From: SZUA-36 sp963801195
GTDB lineage: Bacteria; Pseudomonadota; Gammaproteobacteria; Xanthomonadales; SZUA-36
Assembly (NCBI GenBank): GCA_963801195.1
Contig: CAWDDX010000005.1
Span: 744,001 to 808,000 of the forward strand
DNA: 64,000 bases
Reading direction: 5' to 3'
The notes beneath the pieces were generated by a model. The model was not told the origin of the DNA and searched no databases. It saw only the letters and a program-made list of their open reading frames with translations. A program made the translations under genes and the position numbers. How positions within the stretch are numbered: the first letter of the stretch is position 1; the number at the start of each line of letters is the position of its first letter. Of this stretch, positions 46,845 to 55,527 are shown in pieces.

Positions 46845-47890
46845 TGACAGCAGCCAAAAATAAACTGGTGCTCACCGGTTCACGTCAGTTGGTTAGCTGG
46901 TTAACCGAACACCAGATCAGTTTAAGTTTTTCAACCTACCAGGCAGGCAAATTATTTTTTGTCGGATTGTCTGACCGCCAGGAACTATCCGTGTTCGAAC
47001 GGACCTTTGCACGATGTATGGGTATTGGCCTGGACCCTCGGACACAGGCCTTGTGGGTGGCCAACCTTTATCAAATCTGGCGCTTTGAAAACGCCCTGAA
47101 ACCAGGTCAATACCACCAGGGGTACGATCGGGTATACGTGCCGCAGGTCGGCTTTACCACCGGGGATGTCGATGCCCATGATATTGCAGTGGATCAGCAA
47201 GGTCCTGTTTTTGTAAACACATTGTTCAGTTGTCTGGCCCGGCCCAGTGAACGCTACAGTTTCGAACCCTGTTGGCAACCACCTTTTATCAGCAAGCTGG
47301 CTGCAGAAGACCGCTGTCACCTGAATGGTTTGGCCATCAGGGAAGATAAGGCCGCTTATGTGACCTGTGTCAGTCAGACAGACATTAACGAGGGGTGGCG
47401 TGAACACCGCAAGGCTGGCGGATTGGTAATGGAAGTTCAATCCAATGAGATTGTTGCGGACGGGTTGTCCATGCCTCATTCGCCCCGCTGGTACAGGGAC
47501 CGTTTGTGGGTATTGAATTCCGGTCAGGGTGAGTTTGGTTACGTCGATCTGAAAACCGGTGGGTTTGAAGCACTTGCATTCTGCCCCGGGTATTTGAGGG
47601 GTATGAGCTTTCATGGAGACTTCGCGGTGGTGGGGTTATCCAAACCACGGCGTCAACAGGATTTTCAGGGTTTGGCGCTGCAACAAAGGCTGGAAAGCAA
47701 GAATGTCAAACCGCGTTGTGGTCTTCAGGTGATCAACATCAATACTGGTGACATTGTTCATGAACTGAGAATAGAGGGTGTGGTTGAAGAACTGTACGAT
47801 GTTTGTGTATTGGCGGACGTCAAACGCCCTATGGCCATAGGGTTTGTGAAGGAAGAAATACGGCATACGTTTTCATTGCCATACCAGTAG
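46844..47890 (+). CDS. TIGR03032-like (DUF4915) protein
   Basis: This 348-residue protein has no signal peptide or membrane helix. Motifs of the family are ARCMGIGLDPRTQALWVANLYQIWRFEN (in part), DVDAHDIAVDQQGPVFVNTLFSCL, CHLNGLAIREDKAAYVTCVSQTD and MPHSPRWYRDRLWVLNSGQGEFG. The fold is likely a beta-propeller related to NHL/SGL types. The biochemical function is unknown; family members often sit beside secreted repeat proteins or TPR proteins. It overlaps the FG-GAP gene by one base. Confidence 0.82.
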   Translation: MTAAKNKLVLTGSRQLVSWLTEHQISLSFSTYQAGKLFFVGLSDRQELSVFERTFARCMGIGLDPRTQALWVANLYQIWRFENALKPGQYHQGYDRVYVPQVGFTTGDVDAHDIAVDQQGPVFVNTLFSCLARPSERYSFEPCWQPPFISKLAAEDRCHLNGLAIREDKAAYVTCVSQTDINEGWREHRKAGGLVMEVQSNEIVADGLSMPHSPRWYRDRLWVLNSGQGEFGYVDLKTGGFEALAFCPGYLRGMSFHGDFAVVGLSKPRRQQDFQGLALQQRLESKNVKPRCGLQVININTGDIVHELRIEGVVEELYDVCVLADVKRPMAIGFVKEEIRHTFSLPYQ

Positions 47891-48008
47891 TCATCCGGGG
47901 ATTACCCTGGTGCTTACATAGTGCCCTGGTAATGTTGTATTAACGCCTTCTCGTTTTTACTCAGGCACAATAGGTGGATCCAGACCTTTAGAAAGGCGTG
48001 GGTGTCTC

Positions 48009-48124
48009 GAATGGCGCTAAGTTAAGGGTGTTTATCATTTGGACCATTAATGACTTAACCCATATTTGAAGCGGAATTGGCCACTGTAGATATCCTGCAA
48101 AAATGGCTTAACTTAGCGCCATTC
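48009..48124. repeat. Inverted repeat, 18-bp arms, related to 1109-1153
   Basis: Arms gaatggcgctaagttaag (48009-48026) and its complement (48107-48124) are perfect, with an 80-base centre. The outer flanks extend as gggtgtctcg at 48000-48009 and a mostly non-complementary gtgggtgtctcg at 48125-48136. The words gcttaacttagcgc and gggtgtc are shared with the loop and arms of the 1109-1153 element, placing it in the same dispersed family. Confidence 0.8.
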
Positions 48125-48147
48125 GTGGGTGTCTCGACTTTCGTCCT

Positions 48148-48314
48148 CTAGGAGCCTGTCGGGTTTGACCGATCATAGCGAGGGGAAGCCGATTTGAGTC
48201 AGATTTTTCGATCTTTTAAGGAGAATAGCACCGCTATTTGACGCAAAAGAACGGGAAATCTGGCCAAACTCGGCTTTTCCGCAGTAGGTCATGTTAAATC
48301 CGACAAGCTCCTAG
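48148..48314. repeat. MITE-like element with imperfect terminal inverted repeats
   Basis: A 167-bp element begins ctaggagcctgtcgggttt and ends aaatccgacaagctcctag. The terminal arms match over about 19 of 22 positions. It encodes no protein and is too short for a transposase. It abuts the inverted repeat at 48009-48124. It is best read as a non-autonomous insertion element whose transposase is encoded elsewhere; no IS family is assigned. Confidence 0.7.
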
Positions 48315-48464
48315 TCGGCTTTCGTCTGCTTTCCCGTTTCGGCTTTCTTACTGTAACGCCAACTGGCACTCATTAATATGAGCGGTCGCCACTGCGCGGC
48401 ACTTTTCTGTTGGCGTGCTGGTAAACGATTGCCTTGCAAAACCAATCCGGATACCGGGCTTTTT

Positions 48465-49625
48465 TTAAAACTTGTGACCACCCCCCAGCACACGCCGTGT
48501 TGGCTTGAACATGGGTTTATCGTACCGTTCAGCCAGCATTTCCAGATTGTCAATCAAATCGAGCTTTGAAATCTGCCGCCCCAGCGATATGGGTCCAAAA
48601 GGCATTCCGGACGAGTTGACCAACGCGATATCCACTTCCTCCATGGTATCGACCACGCCCTCCTGGATCAGCTTTGTTGCTTCGTTGATTTGTACGAAAA
48701 AGGTCCACAGGAAATTGAATTTTCGCGTTGCCTTGGAAAAATCAATTTTCGGACGCTCGCCATTGGTCCACTCGAAGTAACCCTGGCCTGTCTTCTTGCC
48801 CAGCTTGCCCGCTTCGACCATTTTCAGAAGGTGGGCAGGCGGTCCGTAGTCCGGGCCCAGGGTTTGCGCAAAGTAACGGCTGACATTGACCGCCACGTCA
48901 ACACCGACGTAATCGGTGAGTTCGCAAGGCCCCATGGCAGAGCCCATCTGGCGCACAAATGCGTCGAGCGCCTCGGGTTCGACTTCACCACGCTCAAGGA
49001 CTTCTCCAATCAGCACCGCCGGCGCCTGGTTGACACGGTTGGCGATGAATCCGGGTCTGTCCCGCTTGACATAAACCCCAACCTTTTTTTCCCTTGCGGC
49101 AAAAGCCATGCCGATTTGCATGGTTTCATCTGAGGTCTTTTCCGCCTTGATCACCTCTACCAGGCGCATCAGGACTGCCGGGTTAAAATAGTGCAGGCCC
49201 AGCACCTTTTCCGGCCGATTGGTGGCCTGTGCGATCTCCGTGATGCTCATGGTCGACGTATTCGACGCCAGCAATGCATGCGCCGGTGCCAGCTTATCGA
49301 TATCTGCAAACACTTTCTGCTTGAGATCCATGACCTCCGGAATCGCCTCGATGACCAGGTCGGCGTTACCGACCGCTTCGGCCAGGTCGGTCGTGGTGGT
49401 CAGCAGCTTGCCCCGTATTGAAGAATCGAGTTCGGGTGGAATCTTGCCCTTGCTGGTCAGCAGGTCCAGGCTGTCAAAAATCCGTTTTTTACCCAATTCA
49501 ACAAATTCATCCTTGATGTCGTAAAGGTTGACTTTGTAACCGGCGAGTAACGCCACTTCGGCAATGCCATGTCCCATGTCACCGGCGCCGATCATTGCAA
49601 CTGTTTTAATGTCGTTGATGTTCAT
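48465..49625 (-). CDS. 3-hydroxyacyl-CoA dehydrogenase
   Basis: This 386-residue enzyme oxidises L-3-hydroxyacyl-CoA to 3-oxoacyl-CoA with NAD. The Rossmann loop GAGDMGHGIAEVA, SNTSTMSI, LGLHYFNPAVLM with catalytic His, and PGFIANRV are clear, followed by the C-terminal helical domain with MGPCELTDYVGVDV. It is a stand-alone dehydrogenase without the enoyl-CoA hydratase half seen in FadB. It follows the thiolase gene on the same strand after 10 bases, which forms a beta-oxidation or hydroxybutyryl-CoA operon. Confidence 0.92.
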   Translation of the reverse strand: MNINDIKTVAMIGAGDMGHGIAEVALLAGYKVNLYDIKDEFVELGKKRIFDSLDLLTSKGKIPPELDSSIRGKLLTTTTDLAEAVGNADLVIEAIPEVMDLKQKVFADIDKLAPAHALLASNTSTMSITEIAQATNRPEKVLGLHYFNPAVLMRLVEVIKAEKTSDETMQIGMAFAAREKKVGVYVKRDRPGFIANRVNQAPAVLIGEVLERGEVEPEALDAFVRQMGSAMGPCELTDYVGVDVAVNVSRYFAQTLGPDYGPPAHLLKMVEAGKLGKKTGQGYFEWTNGERPKIDFSKATRKFNFLWTFFVQINEATKLIQEGVVDTMEEVDIALVNSSGMPFGPISLGRQISKLDLIDNLEMLAERYDKPMFKPTRRVLGGGHKF

Positions 49626-49635
49626 TGCTGGCTCC

Positions 49636-50826
49636 TCAATTCGCTTCGTTTTCGATGATCATGGCCACACCCTGGCCGCCACCTACGCACATGGTCGCAC
49701 AGCCATAGCGGCCACCTTCCTGCTTGAGAATACGTGCAAGCGTTCCGACCAGCCTTCCGCCGGTCGCCCCCAGTGGATGACCGATTGCGATGCCACCTCC
49801 CTTGACATTGACCTTTTCAGGATCGATACCGAGCTCTTTGATGGCGTAAAGGGCGACTACGGCAAAGGCTTCGTTGATTTCCCAATAGTCGATGTCCGAA
49901 GCTTCCAGCCCGGCGGCCTTGAGCGCCCGTAAGGTTGAAGGTACCGGGCCTGTACCCATGATGTTGGGTTCGACACCCGCGAAACCGATGGAGACTATCT
50001 TCGCGAGTGGTGTAATACCCTTCGCCTTTGCGGTTTCCCTGCTCATCAGGACCAGGGCACTGGCTCCTGCATTCAAAGGTGAAGCATTGCCGGCATGAAT
50101 CGTACCGTTTTTCTTGAAAGCTGGCCGCAGTTTGGCCATATCCTCTGCCGTCGCATCGGATCGCACGGCCTGATCCGTATCGACTGTCATAACAGAGCCA
50201 TCAGCCTGGAGTACGTCCACGGGTAATATTTCGCCGTCAAAAAAACCTTCCTGCCGGGCCTTGTAAGCCAATTGATGCGAACGGGCGCCCCAGGCATCCA
50301 TATCCTCACGCCGATAGCCCATTGCTGCGATTTTCTCTGCGGTCAGACCCATGTTCATTGCTGTCATAAAGTCCCAATGGAGCAAAGAAGGTTCGGTGAA
50401 GAGTCTTAGATTCAGGTCAATCTTGCCATCACCACCCATCGGGATACGGCCCATGTGTTCCATGCCTCCGCACATGACGACATCGGCAAAACCCTGGGCG
50501 ATTTCCATAAAGCCGATCTGCAGTGCCGCCATAGTTGAGCCACACTGCTCGTCTACCTGTTTGCATGAGGTACGTTTGTCGAGATTGGCCAGCAGGGTGG
50601 GTACACGTCCGCCGATCGAGTAGTTTTCTCCAACAGCCTGGGCGCAACCGACTATAAAATCATCGATATCTGCGGCTTCCAGACCGGCGCGGCTGATGGC
50701 TTCGGGCAACAGCTTTGCCAACAGATCATCCGTACGTATTTTGAAGAGCCAATCGCGCCCCGGATCATTCGGACGGCAACGGGACTGGGCGGATCGAACG
50801 TAGCTTGCAATGACGACGTCTCGCAT
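49636..50826 (-). CDS. Acetyl-CoA acetyltransferase (thiolase)
   Basis: This 396-residue thiolase has the nucleophile Cys in DEQCGSTMAAL (usually NxxCxSG; the GS in place of SS/SG is a small variation), GGMEHMGRIPMGG, the active-site His in GHPLGATGGR and the second catalytic Cys in CATMCVGGGQG. It cleaves 3-oxoacyl-CoA, or condenses two acetyl-CoA. First gene of the operon with the dehydrogenase. Confidence 0.92.
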   Translation of the reverse strand: MRDVVIASYVRSAQSRCRPNDPGRDWLFKIRTDDLLAKLLPEAISRAGLEAADIDDFIVGCAQAVGENYSIGGRVPTLLANLDKRTSCKQVDEQCGSTMAALQIGFMEIAQGFADVVMCGGMEHMGRIPMGGDGKIDLNLRLFTEPSLLHWDFMTAMNMGLTAEKIAAMGYRREDMDAWGARSHQLAYKARQEGFFDGEILPVDVLQADGSVMTVDTDQAVRSDATAEDMAKLRPAFKKNGTIHAGNASPLNAGASALVLMSRETAKAKGITPLAKIVSIGFAGVEPNIMGTGPVPSTLRALKAAGLEASDIDYWEINEAFAVVALYAIKELGIDPEKVNVKGGGIAIGHPLGATGGRLVGTLARILKQEGGRYGCATMCVGGGQGVAMIIENEAN

Positions 50827-51117
50827 TTCAGGTACTCCATCGGGGGCTCAAAATCATCCGTTGATTTTATCTCAATACGCCTGCGTATGGAAGATTCACA
50901 GCAATAAGGGAGCAGAGTCCTCTTATTGCATATAGGTCTTGAATTAAGGAGAAGGCGTGAACGAAGCAAGACATTCGTCCATGGCGCAAATAACGCGGTG
51001 ACGATGCTATTGGGTTAATTCGTGGGGCGACCCCGATTCAACAGCTGACACAACATTCATCGGGTCAGCTTTTGCCACGGGCATCGAGAATGCCCGTGAC
51101 ATGGTGAAGACAGATTT
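50827..51117. other. Intergenic region with a 9-bp stem hairpin
   Basis: Stem cacgggcat (51076-51084) with atgcccgtg (51090-51098) has a five-base loop. It lies just beyond the stop of the minus-strand exported protein gene. It lacks a T or A tract, so its role as a terminator is uncertain. Otherwise no feature is seen. Confidence 0.5.
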
Positions 51118-51750
51118 CTAAGCAGTCTTGTTTCTGCGTTTGCGCTGAAACTGCGCCAGGCCAATTAAAGCTACTAAAGATACCAGGATCACCAGGGTCC
51201 ACACATTAAGCATTGGAACCGGGGCCAGGGTGGAGACGGAGGCATCTGCGCCTGCGGCAATCGCGAGATCCGGTGTAGTTTCATAAGCCCAGGCCAGTAC
51301 ACTTTGATCTGTTGTTCCTTCTTCAATCTGCACCCAGCCATAATGTATCTGGCCGTTTAATTCGAATCTCAAACCGAAATAAGCCGTTTCGGGTGGAATC
51401 ATGGTGCCGTCATAATCAGTGGTTCCGACATAGGAATCTGTTGAACTCCAGTTACTGCTCACATCTATCAGCGTGCCTGGTAATAATTTCTCACCACCGC
51501 TGGTTGCGCCGACCCTGATCATGGCAGCGACCCCGTCAAAATGGAAATCACCATGACCAGAGAGATAAAAGTCCCCTATTGCACCAAGCGTGGTCGTTGA
51601 TGTATCACTTGATTGCATATCCCAGTACAGGTCAGTGTTCTGCGAGACTGTGGAAACGCCTGAAGGTGTAAAACTGACAACATCAGCGTATGCAGATGAA
51701 ACAAGAAAAACAGATGCAAGTAAACCAATATACTTTGTTTTGATATTCAC
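51118..51750 (-). CDS. Exported protein with IPTL-CTERM-like C terminus
   Basis: This 210-residue protein has a signal peptide (after a basic NIKTKYIG, ending SSAYA). A single beta-rich domain follows (DVVSFTPSGVSTVSQNTDLYWDM, AYFGLRFELNGQIHYGWVQIEEG). The C terminus reads APVPMLNVWTLVILVSLVALIGLAQFQRKRR, in which VPMLNVW takes the place of IPTLSDW ahead of a membrane helix and basic tail. This is a variant of the IPTL-CTERM/VPxxPxW sorting type. GTG 51750 is chosen for its AAGGGA site seven bases upstream and signal peptide; the frame extends to 51798. Function unknown. Confidence 0.72.
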   Translation of the reverse strand: MNIKTKYIGLLASVFLVSSAYADVVSFTPSGVSTVSQNTDLYWDMQSSDTSTTTLGAIGDFYLSGHGDFHFDGVAAMIRVGATSGGEKLLPGTLIDVSSNWSSTDSYVGTTDYDGTMIPPETAYFGLRFELNGQIHYGWVQIEEGTTDQSVLAWAYETTPDLAIAAGADASVSTLAPVPMLNVWTLVILVSLVALIGLAQFQRKRRNKTA

Positions 51751-52706
51751 GTTATTTCCCTTTTTAATGGCACAAGTCAGTATTGAATGGCCACCCATTT
51801 AAAGCAGAACGAATTTACTATTATTGCCCGATTTTAATTGTTTTAAGCTGTGGTGTACCTTGACTTGAATCAATTGTGTTGTTGATCCGGTTCGCTGATT
51901 GAAATAGGTCAGGATGTCCAACGCATTTCCCATACGATTCAGTGTGCCCAAGCGGGCCTGCAGTAATGACAAATCAAACGTCCCCTGTTTCGTCTCAGGT
52001 CAATCGTTCATCCAGTTCAACAAACTTTTTAGCCACCGGGCAGAGTTCAATTCCAGACCAGTGATAAAAGAGCAGCGACTGACAAATATGGTCAGTTTCT
52101 CCTAATTAATTTAGAAGTCAGGTAAAACCGAGAAAAAATCGATCGTAACTAAATTTTCTAACATATTGTATATAATGGAAATAATATCAATTTTATTTAT
52201 ATGGCATATTGTTTGCATTATAAAACATGTACCAGCTAAGGTTCATTGTTGAAACCAAGGGGATTCAGAACGATAGCTGGAGTTGATACTCTCAGGGATG
52301 AAAGGGGAAGTATCAAGAAGACAAGTTCAGGCGATCCACCAAGTCTGACCCCCAGGGACGGGGACCCCCAGGGACGGGGGTTTCCAGGGAGGGTCACAAA
52401 ATTGTCAATAATTACGAGATGATGAAAGACTCTTCATTGCTGATGATGTACGTGTCACCATTGTGAATTTGCGGCGTCCAGAATCTTGTTGGCACTTTTT
52501 CTCCTGACTTTTCTTCAGTTGTGGGTGTCCTGACTTTTTTTCTCCTGACTTTTTCCCGTCCTGACTTTTTGACTTTTTCTGACTTCCACTGACTTCTCCT
52601 ACTTTTGCTACCTGATGGGTATGGGTGTCCTGACTTTTCGCTTATACTTTTAGCGACGGCGACGACTGCTTTCCAGGTCTGCGTCCTGATCAAACCGTAA
52701 AACGAC
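51751..52706. other. AT-rich intergenic region with tandem short repeats
   Basis: About 950 bases without a recognised gene. Bases 52130-52230 are very AT rich. Bases 52347-52379 hold two overlapping copies of gacccccagggacgggg. Between 52497 and 52640 the word tcctgacttttt and its variants recur six or more times, twice preceded by gggtgtcc (52523 and 52623), marking an insertion-like cluster of the dispersed repeat. Confidence 0.6.
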
Positions 52707-53630
52707 ATGACAGCAACCGACAAACGTCCATGGTCACTCTCACAACTGCACTTGCTGCTGACTGGTGAGTGCGGATACGAGTGCGATCACTGTTTTGTCT
52801 GGAGCGGACCGGGGCAGGGCAACACCATGAGCCGGGAAGTCGTCGAGCACATCCTGGACCAGGCTGAAGAACTTGGTACTATCGAGTGGATCTACTTTGA
52901 GGGAGGCGAGCCGTTTCTGTTTTTTGAATTACTGTTGTGGGGGGTTCGGCAGGCATACCAGCGCGGTTTTCGGGTCGGCATGGTCAGCAATGCCTACTGG
53001 GCCGAGGATAAGGAAAAGACTCTGGAAAAGCTGCGCCCGTTTGCCGGTCTCGTCGAGGATCTGTCAATCAGCGATGATGCCTATCACGGCTGCGGCGAGG
53101 CGCCCGGGAATACGAGCATTGCCCGGCAGGTAGCCAGGGAGCTCGGTATCCCGGTTGATTTTATCAGCGTCAGCGGGCCGGATAGTGCGGGTTCACGTGA
53201 CGTGAACCCGCCGTTAAGCGCAGATGAAGTGACGGTTTGCTTCCGTGGTCGCGCGGTCGAGAAGCTCGCGCCGCTGGTTCGGCATCAGCCATGGGACGTG
53301 TTCACCACCTGCCCGTGGGAAGACCTGCGCCAGCCATCACGTGTGCATGTCGATTCAAAGGGCAACCTGCATATCTGCCAGGGGCTATCGATTGGTAACC
53401 TCCTCACCGATCCCCTGGCGCAGATCATGGGTAACTACGATCCTGACGCTCACCCGGTTATCGGTCCGCTGCTCAAGGGCGGTCCGGCAGCATTGGTCAA
53501 GCAGTTTGGACTCGACCACGAGCACGAATACGCCGACGCCTGTCACCTGTGCTACCTGTCACGGCGTAAACTCCGGGGAATGTTCCCGGGTATTCTGACA
53601 CCAGGTCAAATGTATGGGGCGACTAAATAA
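52707..53630 (+). CDS. Orphan radical SAM enzyme with extra C-terminal cysteines
   Basis: This 307-residue protein has the 4Fe-4S cluster motif CxxxCxxC at Cys22, 26 and 29 (GECGYECDHC) and the SAM-binding EGGEP at 65-69. Beyond the barrel are Cys202 (TTCPWED), Cys224 (LHICQG), Cys279 and Cys282 (ACHLCYL), which could hold an auxiliary SPASM/twitch-like cluster, although their spacing is not the classic one. No RiPP precursor, glycyl radical enzyme or other partner lies next to it. The reaction is unknown. ATG 52707 lies 67 bases after the last copy of the dispersed repeat. Confidence 0.82.
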   Translation: MTATDKRPWSLSQLHLLLTGECGYECDHCFVWSGPGQGNTMSREVVEHILDQAEELGTIEWIYFEGGEPFLFFELLLWGVRQAYQRGFRVGMVSNAYWAEDKEKTLEKLRPFAGLVEDLSISDDAYHGCGEAPGNTSIARQVARELGIPVDFISVSGPDSAGSRDVNPPLSADEVTVCFRGRAVEKLAPLVRHQPWDVFTTCPWEDLRQPSRVHVDSKGNLHICQGLSIGNLLTDPLAQIMGNYDPDAHPVIGPLLKGGPAALVKQFGLDHEHEYADACHLCYLSRRKLRGMFPGILTPGQMYGATK

Positions 53631-54309
53631 GCCAGGCGCACCCGTAGCCCTGCTACGGTTTTCAGTCCAGCCCGGCGCCCAGCCACGCCTACGCCATCTT
53701 CCGGGATACTGATGCAATGTTCGGGTTGGTTTCCTCCAAAGCAACGCAATGCTTTTTCTGTTGGAGCGATCAGGACAACCATCACACCATATTTTAAAAG
53801 AGATGGGCGGCCTCACTTTTTTCACTTTTTGTTGCCTCACTTTTTTGTCACTTTTCTTTGCCGCAAGCCACCAACGTAGCTTTTGGATCGTTCGGAGATT
53901 TCAAGAACGCGTCCAAGCGCTATGCGATCTGCCGAAATCCACCCAAGCGCCTGCCGGGCATCAGGTATAAAAGCCGCTTACTTTTGGGTGGTTCTTCTTT
54001 AGGGCCAACTTGACATGTACGGACGAATCACCAATCACCTTTGTCACCGCACCATTGTCTGCGGCGCTAAAGGGAAACAAGGGTGGAGTCAAAAAGGTCA
54101 TCTAATATTGTAATTATACTGTACAGGAAGTTATTCAGAGCTATATAATATGATTTTAAACATATACAAAAACTATACATTTAAGATTTTTATCGATTTA
54201 TCATAAGGTCAATTGCGTCCTTGTTCCGGCTAGGCTCTCAGCCCGATATGGTTCAGGCGCTGGCAAATCGAAGGTGAAAGGCCAAAGACGACCACGGAGC
54301 CACTGCTGC
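53631..54309. other. Intergenic region between radical SAM and efflux genes
   Basis: About 680 bases. A small hairpin cgtag-ccctg-ctacg lies at 53651-53665. A stretch with repeated cactttt words lies near 53814-53860. Bases 54100-54200 are AT rich and probably hold the promoter of the efflux operon. No gene was recognised. Confidence 0.5.
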
Positions 54310-55527
54310 ATGAAAAAGTACATCAAAATTATTTTTCCGGTAGGCATCATCGGTCTGTTGCTTGGCCTGGCGATGATCATACAATCCAACCCGCCGGAGC
54401 CGCCGAAAAGGTTCGCACCTGCCGAGCGTGCAATGGTTGTAGCGGTCAAGCCCGTGCAATTTCAAAGCTATCCAATTGAGTTAGAGAGTTATGGTTCCGT
54501 ACAGCCCCGAACCCAGACAACACTGACCGCACAGGTTTCCGGGCAGATTGTTTATGTCAATCCGAACATCCGTGACGGTGGGTTCTTCGACAAGGGCGAT
54601 ATTCTGGTTGCAATCGATTCCCGCGATTATGAAGCCAACGTACGAATTGCGGAAGCGGGTTTGATGGATGCTCGCCAGACGCTTGCTGACGCCGTAGCGA
54701 GGAGTAAGCAGGCGCGGGAAGATTGGGGAATGCTGGGCAACGAGGGTGAACCGCCCGAACTGGTGTTACGGCTACCCCAGTTGGAAGCTGCCCGAGCCGG
54801 GGTCATATCCGCTCAGGCAAGCCTGCAGAAAGCAGAGCTTGCCCTGGAGCGCACGAACATCGTTGCGCCGTTTGCCGGTCGCGTGTTGCAGAAGAATGCC
54901 GATATTGGTCAGGTCGTTTCATCCAACTCAGAAATCGCAGATATCTATGCAACAGACTACGTGGAGGTTCGTCTGCCCATCAGGAACAGGGACCTGAAGT
55001 ATATCGATTTACCTGAGATCTACAGCGATGTTGTAGCTCCCAACGCGGGAATTGATACACGAATTGTTTCTGACCTTATTGGACGCACCGTTTGGGATGC
55101 CACGCTGGTTCGCACCGAAGGTGCCATCGACCAGTCTGCACGCCAACTTCATGTCATTGCGCAAATCAACGATCCGTTCTCTAAAAATGCTGAAGAGCGG
55201 CCCCAACTCAAGATTGGTCAATACGTCACGGCCTTGCTCAGTGGCCACACCCTGCAGGATGTGCTGGTCATTCCTAATTCCGCGATTTACCAGGGTAGCT
55301 ATGTTTATGTCGTTGAGGACGGGGTTCTGCAGCGGCGTAGTGTCGAAATTGCCTGGCAGAATGACCATGACGCGATCATTGAACAAGGGCTTGTCAACGG
55401 AGATATTCTGGTGACGACAACACTGGGCCAGGTCACTTCAGGTGTGCGCGTATCCACCGTCCCGGATGAAACAATAGCCGCGACAAAAGCTGCAGTTGCT
55501 GACACTCCTGTGGCTGGAGAGGGCTAA
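54310..55527 (+). CDS. RND efflux periplasmic adaptor (membrane fusion protein)
   Basis: This 405-residue protein has an N-terminal anchor (FPVGIIGLLLGLAMII) and the fusion-protein order: lipoyl-like half motif (SGQIVYVNPNIRDGGFFDKGDILVAID), a short coiled coil (residues about 120-175), the second lipoyl half (NIVAPFAGRVLQKNADIGQVV), a beta-barrel domain and a membrane-proximal domain (VLVIPNSAIYQ). It bridges the RND pump to an outer-membrane channel. The ATG 54310 begins MKKYIKI; the frame reaches 54274. Its TAA shares bases with the next ATG (TAATGA at 55525-55530). Confidence 0.92.
   Translation: MKKYIKIIFPVGIIGLLLGLAMIIQSNPPEPPKRFAPAERAMVVAVKPVQFQSYPIELESYGSVQPRTQTTLTAQVSGQIVYVNPNIRDGGFFDKGDILVAIDSRDYEANVRIAEAGLMDARQTLADAVARSKQAREDWGMLGNEGEPPELVLRLPQLEAARAGVISAQASLQKAELALERTNIVAPFAGRVLQKNADIGQVVSSNSEIADIYATDYVEVRLPIRNRDLKYIDLPEIYSDVVAPNAGIDTRIVSDLIGRTVWDATLVRTEGAIDQSARQLHVIAQINDPFSKNAEERPQLKIGQYVTALLSGHTLQDVLVIPNSAIYQGSYVYVVEDGVLQRRSVEIAWQNDHDAIIEQGLVNGDILVTTTLGQVTSGVRVSTVPDETIAATKAAVADTPVAGEG

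Noticed and set aside
48311..48553. Small protein gene on the minus strand
   Set aside because: It overlaps the MITE end and the 3' end of the dehydrogenase gene and has no features.
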